A stretch of 11,689 nucleotides of DNA from Gammaproteobacteria bacterium (GTDB lineage Bacteria > Pseudomonadota > Gammaproteobacteria > Pseudomonadales > Azotimanducaceae), in assembly GCA_030430515.1 (NCBI GenBank), contig JAUIKX010000092.1, forward strand, positions 1 to 11,689, written 5' to 3'. Below are positions 6,750 to 11,689 of this stretch, in pieces. The position numbers were made by a program, and so were the translations under genes. Position 1 is the stretch's first letter. Each line of letters opens with the position of its first letter. Under the pieces are notes generated by a model. It did no database searches. It saw only the letters and a list, made by a program, of their open reading frames with translations, and was not told the origin of the DNA.

Positions 6750-7666
6750 GCGCCTGGCGTCAGCTCGGCCTCCAGCTCGGGGCAGCGGATTCACTCGAAG
6801 CCACCACCCTGCTCGAATCTTCCGGAGCGGTGAGCGTTACAACAACTGCGGCGGGCGACGAGGAGCTGTTCGTTGCGCACGCCGGTGAGGCGGCCGACGG
6901 AGAGCGCGTGCTGTGGTCCCGTTGTCGTGTGGTGGGTCTGTTCCCGGGAAGTGCTGATCTTCGCGATGTGCGCGCGCAACTTTCTGCGCGATTCCCTGCG
7001 CTGGAAATGGACGAATCTGTACTGACGGAAGACGACTGGGCGCATTCGACGAATGTGCATGGGCTGTCCATGGCGTTCGGTGGGGGCAGGCTCCGACTTG
7101 AGCCGCGGCTTTCGCGCGCGCAATCAGAGCCGGATGCGCCGACGGTTTACCTGGATGCAGGTCTGGCTTTCGGTAGCGGCAGCCATCCCACGACCCGTAT
7201 GTGTCTGGAGTTTCTCGCCGGGGCAGATCTCGAAGGCATGCGGGTGCTGGATTTTGGTTGCGGCTCGGGCATTCTCGCCATCGCAGCAGCCCGCCTGGGT
7301 GCTCGTGAGGTCGTTGCCGTGGACATCGACCCGCAAGCATTGTTAGCGACGAAGCAAAACGCCCACTACAATAGCGTCTCCGAAAGGCAGCTTACTGTGC
7401 TGACACCGGCGCAGTTTTCTCCTGAGTCCAAGCCATTCGATTTCGTGGTAGCCAACATTCTCGCAAACCCGCTCATAGAACTCGCCCCGGCGCTGATCGG
7501 CGCGCTGGCCCCTGGTGGTGTGCTTACGCTCACCGGTGTGCTGCGTCCGCAGGCGGCTGCGGTGGCCGGTGCCTATGAGCGTCTGAAGCTCAAAGAGGCG
7601 GATGCCTTGCAGGTGGACGGCTCCACCTGGGTGCGACTCGAAGGGGGATATCGTGCCGCTACCTAA
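6746..7666 (+). CDS. prmA: Ribosomal protein L11 methyltransferase
   Basis: PrmA trimethylates ribosomal protein L11 using S-adenosylmethionine. The 306 residues match the family. After the N-terminal L11-binding domain comes LDAGLAFGSGSHPTT (136-150; the usual form is AFGTGTHPTT). The Rossmann methyltransferase fold follows, with motif I VLDFGCGSGILAIAA at 167-181, the acidic ribose-binding loop AVDIDPQA at 191-198 and VANILANPLIELAP at 235-248. The inter-domain linker (DDWAHSTNVHGLSMAFGG) is less conserved than in E. coli. The start is GTG at 6746 in a GTGA overlap with the accB stop; no separate ribosome site is seen, so translation is probably coupled to accB. In related genomes accC lies between these two genes. 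Confidence 0.95.
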   Translation: MSAWRQLGLQLGAADSLEATTLLESSGAVSVTTTAAGDEELFVAHAGEAADGERVLWSRCRVVGLFPGSADLRDVRAQLSARFPALEMDESVLTEDDWAHSTNVHGLSMAFGGGRLRLEPRLSRAQSEPDAPTVYLDAGLAFGSGSHPTTRMCLEFLAGADLEGMRVLDFGCGSGILAIAAARLGAREVVAVDIDPQALLATKQNAHYNSVSERQLTVLTPAQFSPESKPFDFVVANILANPLIELAPALIGALAPGGVLTLTGVLRPQAAAVAGAYERLKLKEADALQVDGSTWVRLEGGYRAAT

Positions 7667-9200
7667 CGAAGAGCTGGAGCCGCTCGTCACCGAGTGTCCC
7701 CATTGCCACACCCGGTTCCGTGTTTCTGAAGCGCACCTGCAGGTTGCCGGTGGACGGGTGCGTTGCGGTGCTTGCCTGCAGGTATTCGTGGGTACGGATT
7801 ATCTGCATTGGGACCGGGAGGAGCTGCCTGATGATCGGCCGCCCGATGATGCGCTGGATGAACTGCTCGGAGAGCTGGCAGAAGATGGCGCTGCTGTCGA
7901 GGAGCCTGAGCCGTTAGGCGGAGCGTCTCCCCTGGAAGAGGTGGAAGCGGAAGCATTTGAGGAAGCCTCACTACCTGAGGCCGGGGATGAGGAAGAGTAC
8001 CTTCCTCTGGACGAAGGCTGGTTCGAGGAGCAGCTCGCTGAAGACGCCTCCTTGGAGGACGCCGCCATAGTAGAAGTGGAGGCGTTCGGAGACGAGTTGC
8101 TGGCAGAAGAATTGCTGGCAGATGAGGTGCCTGAGGAAGACCCGCTTCATGCCGCGGATGAAGTTGAAGGCCGCTTCGAAGACTCCGTTGATGGCTCCAT
8201 TGAAAACTCTTTAGAAGAGGGCGTTGAAGACTCTTTTGAAGAGTGCGTTGAAGACTCTTTTGAAGAGTGCGTTGAAGACTCTTTTGAGGGGCAAGTTGAA
8301 GACTCTTTTGAGGGGCAAGTTGAAGACTCTTTTGAAGATGAGCTGACCGCGGAAGACCTTCTCGCGGACTTGACCGAGCAGATCGAAGTAACTGAGGAAT
8401 CGCCCGCTCTCGATGAATCGGTCGAAGTGGATGCTGGGTGGGTCGAGGCTGCACTTCCTGAAGAGGAGGCTTTCGAGGAGTCTGAAGAGGTTTCGCAGGT
8501 TGAAGCGCTGGCTGAAGCTGAGGCTTATGTCGAGCCTGAACCTGAGCTGGAACCGGAACCGGAACCGGAACCGGAACCGGAACCGGAAGTACATCCGTCG
8601 ACAGAGGCAGAAGCCGAAACTGAGCTCGAAGTTGAAACGGCGACCGAACAGGATGCGCGTGAGCCGATCTCTCTGCCGGACGACTTTGCGGTCAGCGATC
8701 TGGAGGAGGCGGACGAAGAAGAGGTCGCGCCTCCGCGGCGCAGGTGGCCCTGGGTTGCGGCTGCGATTCTGGCCGTTGGCCTGTCGGCACAGGTGATCTA
8801 TCTGCTGTTCCCCAGCTGGGAGAGCGATCCGGAGCAGCGTTGGCTCTCGGAGGCTACCTGCGCAGTGGTGGGTTGTGAGCTCGAGCCCTTGCGCGATGTG
8901 GACCAGCTTGTGCTCAACAATGTCATCGTACGTAACCATCCAGAGCGGGAGAACGTGCTGGTGGTTGATGTGCTGTTCGTGAATGCGGCACCTTTTGCTC
9001 AGGCATTTCCTGAGATTGAGCTCACCTTCAGGTCCAACGAGGGGCAGCTGGTTGCATGGCGCCGTTTCAAGCCGGTGGAATACCTCGCCTCGGAGTTTGC
9101 GGAGCGGCAGGAGATTGCGGCCAAGACGCCTGTCCACATATCGGTGGAGATCAAAGATCCCGGCCCCGGCTCTGACCGCTACGAAGTTTCTCTCCGCTGA
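7653..9200 (+). CDS. Zinc-ribbon (MJ0042-type) and DUF3426 membrane protein with a long acidic repeat linker
   Basis: The N-terminus has a four-Cys zinc ribbon, C15PHC18 and C38GAC41, in the MJ0042 pattern. Residues about 50-355 form an extremely Glu/Asp-rich, low-complexity linker with 8-residue repeats (EDSFEECV, EDSFEGQV) at about 176-231 and an EP dipeptide run near 296-312. Arg-rich PPRRRWPW precedes one membrane helix at about 366-386 (VAAAILAVGLSAQVIYLLF). The C-terminal 125 residues, probably periplasmic, are a DUF3426 domain (CAVVGCELEPLRDVDQLVL, ERENVLVVDVLFVN, AWRRFKPVEYL). Its function is not known to me. At 515 residues it is long because of the linker. I chose GTG 7653, preceded by AGGGGGA with about 5 bases spacing, rather than the ATG at 7602, which lies deep inside prmA. 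It overlaps prmA by 14 bases and shares one base (TGATG) with dusB. Confidence 0.9.
   Translation: MPLPNEELEPLVTECPHCHTRFRVSEAHLQVAGGRVRCGACLQVFVGTDYLHWDREELPDDRPPDDALDELLGELAEDGAAVEEPEPLGGASPLEEVEAEAFEEASLPEAGDEEEYLPLDEGWFEEQLAEDASLEDAAIVEVEAFGDELLAEELLADEVPEEDPLHAADEVEGRFEDSVDGSIENSLEEGVEDSFEECVEDSFEECVEDSFEGQVEDSFEGQVEDSFEDELTAEDLLADLTEQIEVTEESPALDESVEVDAGWVEAALPEEEAFEESEEVSQVEALAEAEAYVEPEPELEPEPEPEPEPEPEVHPSTEAEAETELEVETATEQDAREPISLPDDFAVSDLEEADEEEVAPPRRRWPWVAAAILAVGLSAQVIYLLFPSWESDPEQRWLSEATCAVVGCELEPLRDVDQLVLNNVIVRNHPERENVLVVDVLFVNAAPFAQAFPEIELTFRSNEGQLVAWRRFKPVEYLASEFAERQEIAAKTPVHISVEIKDPGPGSDRYEVSLR
8178..8345 (+). repeat. Seven tandem 24-bp repeats inside the DUF3426 gene
   Basis: Units begin at 8178, 8202, 8226, 8250, 8274, 8298 and 8322, each 24 bases and therefore 8 codons. 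Units 3 and 4 are identical (encoding EDSFEECV). Units 5 and 6 are identical (EDSFEGQV). Unit 7 keeps the first half. Units 1 and 2 are diverged. The pattern suggests recent duplication by slippage or unequal recombination. Copy number changes would keep the reading frame. Confidence 0.95.
8549..8584 (+). repeat. Six perfect copies of the hexamer GGAACC
   Basis: The hexamer is repeated without error and is read as alternating Glu-Pro codons (GAA CCG), extending a Glu-Pro tract in the acidic linker of the DUF3426 protein. Slippage would change the length by whole codon pairs and would not shift the frame. Confidence 0.95.
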
Positions 9201-10225
9201 TGTTCGACCTGGCGGATTCGCAACTCAAGATCGGCTCTGTGAGCCTGCGCAATCGGGTGTTGCTGGCGCCCATGGCGGGGCTCACCGATGCGCCCATGCG
9301 GCACCTGGCCTGGCAGTACGGCGTCGGTTATACCGTCGGTGAAATGGTTTCGTCCAAGGCGGAGCTCTGGAACACGCCGAAGTCTGCTCATCGGCGCCGC
9401 GTGTTCGCAGATTCTGGCCCGAGGGTGGTGCAGATTGCCGGCTTTGATCCGGCAGAGATGGCAGAAACCGCCAGGCGCCACGAAGGCGATGGGGCGGAGG
9501 TCATCGATATCAATTTCGGTTGCCCGGCGAAAAAGGTCTGCCGCAAGGCGGCTGGATCCGCTCTCATGGAGCATCCGGAACTGGTGGGGTTGATCGTCGA
9601 AACGGTTGCCGGCGCTGTGGATGTCCCGGTGACGGTGAAGATGCGTACCGGGCCCCATCCCGACCGCCGCAATGCGCCGCTGATCGCACGTATCTGCGAG
9701 CAATCGGGTGCCGAGGCCGTGACGGTGCACGGGCGAACCCGCGCCTGCCGCTTCAAGGGGGAGGCGGAATACGATACGGTGCGCGCCGTGAAGGCGGCGG
9801 TCGGGGTGCCGGTGTTTGCAAACGGCGATATTTCCAGCCGTGCCGAGGCCTTGGCTGTCATGCGTGAAACCGGAGCCGACGGCATCATGCTCGGTCGAGC
9901 GGCGGTCGGCAGGCCCTGGCTGCCCGGCGTCCTGGCCGGTCGTGAGGCGCCGACTGACTCTGAATGCTGGGCAACCGTCGAGGAGCATCTGCGGCTCACC
10001 TTTGAGGTCTATGGTGAGCGCATGGGTAGCCGGATCGTGCGAAAGCACATGCAGAAATACCTGGCGCATCTGGGGTGCGCAGAAGAAATAAAACGATTCA
10101 ACGGGCTCGATAGCGCGCAGGCGCAGATCAACTGCATTGCCGAGCTGAAATCCCGTGGCCATGAAAGGGGGCAAACAGATCATGACGATGAAGCCTGTGC
10201 GGGCGCTGGTAAGCGTATCCGATAA
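9200..10225 (+). CDS. dusB: tRNA-dihydrouridine synthase B
   Basis: This FMN enzyme reduces uridine to dihydrouridine in the tRNA D-loop. The TIM-barrel start RVLLAPMAGLTDAPMR (19-34) is the FMN-binding signature. DINFGCPAKKVCRKAAGSAL carries the catalytic Cys108. VPVTVKMRTG, VTVHGRTR, VPVFANGDI and DGIMLGRAAVGRPW are the later barrel motifs, followed by the C-terminal helical domain (RKHMQKYL). The ATG shares a base with the preceding TGA and has no ribosome site, suggesting coupling. At 341 residues it is slightly long: the last 14 or so residues (ending EACAGAGKRIR) are read from DNA that also encodes the start of purH in another frame. In Pseudomonas-type clusters fis follows dusB; it is absent here. 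Confidence 0.96.
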   Translation: MFDLADSQLKIGSVSLRNRVLLAPMAGLTDAPMRHLAWQYGVGYTVGEMVSSKAELWNTPKSAHRRRVFADSGPRVVQIAGFDPAEMAETARRHEGDGAEVIDINFGCPAKKVCRKAAGSALMEHPELVGLIVETVAGAVDVPVTVKMRTGPHPDRRNAPLIARICEQSGAEAVTVHGRTRACRFKGEAEYDTVRAVKAAVGVPVFANGDISSRAEALAVMRETGADGIMLGRAAVGRPWLPGVLAGREAPTDSECWATVEEHLRLTFEVYGERMGSRIVRKHMQKYLAHLGCAEEIKRFNGLDSAQAQINCIAELKSRGHERGQTDHDDEACAGAGKRIR

Positions 10226-11689
10226 AGCGGGAGTTCAGGAATTCGCCCGGGCGCTTTCGAGCGCTGGTGTTGAAATTCTATCCACCGGCGGCACTTTTCG
10301 AAGCCTGTCTGAGTCCGGCCTTGCCGTGCGGGAAGTTTCCGACTACACGGGCTTTCCGGAGATGATGGATGGCCGCGTCAAAACGCTGCATCCCAGGGTT
10401 CATGGCGGCATTCTGGGCCGCCGGGATATCGACGGTGAGGTCATGTCGCAACACGGTATCGATCGCATCGACATTGTCGTGGTCAACCTCTACCCATTCG
10501 CGGCCACCATTGCCCGGGAGGATTGCACCGACGAAATGGCGATTGAGAATATCGACATCGGTGGCCCGACCATGCTCCGCTCCGCGGCGAAAAACCATCG
10601 CGATGTTCTGGTGGTCGTAGACCCGGCCGATTACGGTGAGGTGGTCGACGCGGTAAAAGGGGATGGGATCGATCTGGACATGCGGCGCAGGTTCGCGGTC
10701 AAAGCTTTTCGTCATACGGCCCACTACGACGCCACGATCTCTCAGTACCTCGGTGCCGATGACGCATTTCCCGGCCAGCTGACGCTGCCGTTCGAGCGCA
10801 TGATGAGCATGCGCTACGGGGAGAACCCCCACCAGAAAGCGGCGTTTTACCGGGAAGGCCAGGTAAATTCAGGAACGGTGGCTTCGATACGACAGCTTCA
10901 GGGCAAGGAACTGTCTTACAACAACATCGCGGATACCGATGCGGCACTCGAGTGCGTCAAGGTCTTTGAAGGTCCCGCCTGTGTCATCGTAAAGCATGCG
11001 AACCCTTGCGGCGTTGCGGTCGCCTCCGATCTGCTCGGTGCATACGAAGCAGCTTTTGCCTGCGACAAAACGTCGGCGTTCGGCGGCATCATTGCGTTCA
11101 ACCGCCCGCTCGATGCGATGACCATGAAAACCATCGTCGATCGGCAGTTCGCCGAGGTCATCATCGCCCCGTCCGTAGGTCAGGACGCGGTTAAAGCCGC
11201 TGCCGCGAAAAAGAACATCCGGGTTCTCGAGTGTGGCGAAATGTCGACCGGCTCACGTGGTCTCGAGTTCAAGCGGGTCGGCGGCGGAATGCTCGTGCAG
11301 GATGCAGACGAACGCTGCTTCTCGGAAGAGGGCCTGGTGACGGTCTCTTCCCGCGTTCCTTCCGAAGAGGAGCTTCGTGATCTGCTATTTGCGTGGAAGG
11401 TAGCCTGGTTTGTTAAGTCCAATGCCATTGTCTATGCCCGCAACGAACAGACGATCGGGGTCGGTGCCGGTCAGATGAGCCGGGTCATCAGCGCGAAGAT
11501 TGCCGGTATGAAAGCTGAAGAAGAGGGCCTGACCGTGCCTGGCTCTGTCATGGCGTCAGATGCGTTTTTCCCGTTCAGGGATGGTCTGGATGCTGCGGCT
11601 GAGGCGGGTGTGACGGCTGTGATTCAACCGGGCGGCTCCATGCGCGACGATGAAGTGATCGACGCTGCCAACGTGCATGGGCTTGCGAT
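10182..11689 (+). CDS. purH: Bifunctional AICAR formyltransferase / IMP cyclohydrolase (C-terminus beyond window)
   Basis: PurH performs the last two steps of IMP synthesis: formylation of AICAR with 10-formyl-tetrahydrofolate, then ring closure. The N-terminal IMP cyclohydrolase (MGS-like) domain shows ALVSVSDKAGVQEFA, STGGT, DYTGFPEMMDGRVKTLHP and ENIDIGGPTMLRSAAKN. The transformylase domain shows RYGENPHQKAAFY, LQGKELSYNNI, VIVKHANPCGVAV (the Lys-His pair of the active site), GVGAGQMSRV and MASDAFFPFRDGLD. It is open at the edge after 502 codons; by comparison with E. coli only about a dozen residues are missing. I chose ATG 10182, which follows AAAGGGGG by 10 bases. In-frame ATGs at 10161 and 10188 are alternatives. 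The start lies inside the dusB frame. Confidence 0.97.
   Translation, partial: MTMKPVRALVSVSDKAGVQEFARALSSAGVEILSTGGTFRSLSESGLAVREVSDYTGFPEMMDGRVKTLHPRVHGGILGRRDIDGEVMSQHGIDRIDIVVVNLYPFAATIAREDCTDEMAIENIDIGGPTMLRSAAKNHRDVLVVVDPADYGEVVDAVKGDGIDLDMRRRFAVKAFRHTAHYDATISQYLGADDAFPGQLTLPFERMMSMRYGENPHQKAAFYREGQVNSGTVASIRQLQGKELSYNNIADTDAALECVKVFEGPACVIVKHANPCGVAVASDLLGAYEAAFACDKTSAFGGIIAFNRPLDAMTMKTIVDRQFAEVIIAPSVGQDAVKAAAAKKNIRVLECGEMSTGSRGLEFKRVGGGMLVQDADERCFSEEGLVTVSSRVPSEEELRDLLFAWKVAWFVKSNAIVYARNEQTIGVGAGQMSRVISAKIAGMKAEEEGLTVPGSVMASDAFFPFRDGLDAAAEAGVTAVIQPGGSMRDDEVIDAANVHGLA

Noticed and set aside
7602..7652. Earlier ATG start for the zinc-ribbon protein
   Set aside because: It lies deep inside prmA without a ribosome site, while GTG 7653 has AGGGGGA at good spacing just before the zinc ribbon.
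7687..9137. Long antisense open frames opposite the DUF3426 gene, one ending in a Phe/Arg-rich tract
   Set aside because: They mirror the Glu-rich and Glu-Pro repeats on the plus strand, have no ribosome site or recognisable domain, and overlap a well-supported gene.
1..11689. A new defence, toxin-antitoxin, secondary-metabolite or mobile system
   Set aside because: Every gene except the barrel protein and the lipoprotein belongs to a recognisable family, most of them housekeeping; no mobile-element ends, direct repeats at gene junctions or defence domains are visible.

Overview
The window is about 60% GC, gene-dense and chromosomal, and it carries almost only housekeeping genes. The order dsbD-aroQ-accB-prmA-(zinc-ribbon/DUF3426)-dusB-purH is the one I know from Pseudomonas and related Gammaproteobacteria. 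A DUF2333 gene and lipoprotein features fit the same class. I cannot name the family or genus. I found no tRNA, rRNA, CRISPR array, insertion sequence, integrase or phage gene. There is no gene-free stretch over 300 bases; the longest gap is about 110 bases.

Layout. (1) Positions 1-1598, minus: the first 532 codons of a K+-dependent-type membrane pyrophosphatase (hppA), cut by the window edge. (2) 1709-2242, plus: a small His-rich, secreted, probably outer-membrane beta-barrel protein, divergent from hppA. (3) 2247-3991, minus: a likely two-gene operon, a lipoprotein followed by a DUF2333 membrane protein that starts at a TTG codon. It converges on the barrel gene with only 4 bases between stops. 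(4) 4054-11689, plus: dsbD, a 47-base gap containing a perfect palindrome, then aroQ, accB, prmA, a zinc-ribbon/DUF3426 membrane protein, dusB and purH. purH lacks only its last few residues at the window edge.

From aroQ to purH every gene abuts or overlaps the next: 0, 4, 14, 1 and 44 bases. This suggests one transcript with translational coupling. It would join dehydroquinate dehydration (shikimate pathway), the biotin carrier of acetyl-CoA carboxylase, methylation of ribosomal protein L11, tRNA dihydrouridine synthesis and the last two steps of IMP synthesis. dsbD just upstream supplies reducing power to the periplasm.

The most notable observations are two absences. accC, normally directly after accB, and fis, normally directly after dusB, are both missing, and both junctions are closed without a gap. 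At the fis junction the dusB reading frame runs into purH. Other points of interest are the acidic, tandemly repetitive linker of the DUF3426 protein, which contains recently duplicated 24-bp units, a one-residue-longer redox loop in the DsbD N-terminal domain, and the uncharacterised His-rich barrel protein. I did not see convincing evidence of a new multi-gene system here.
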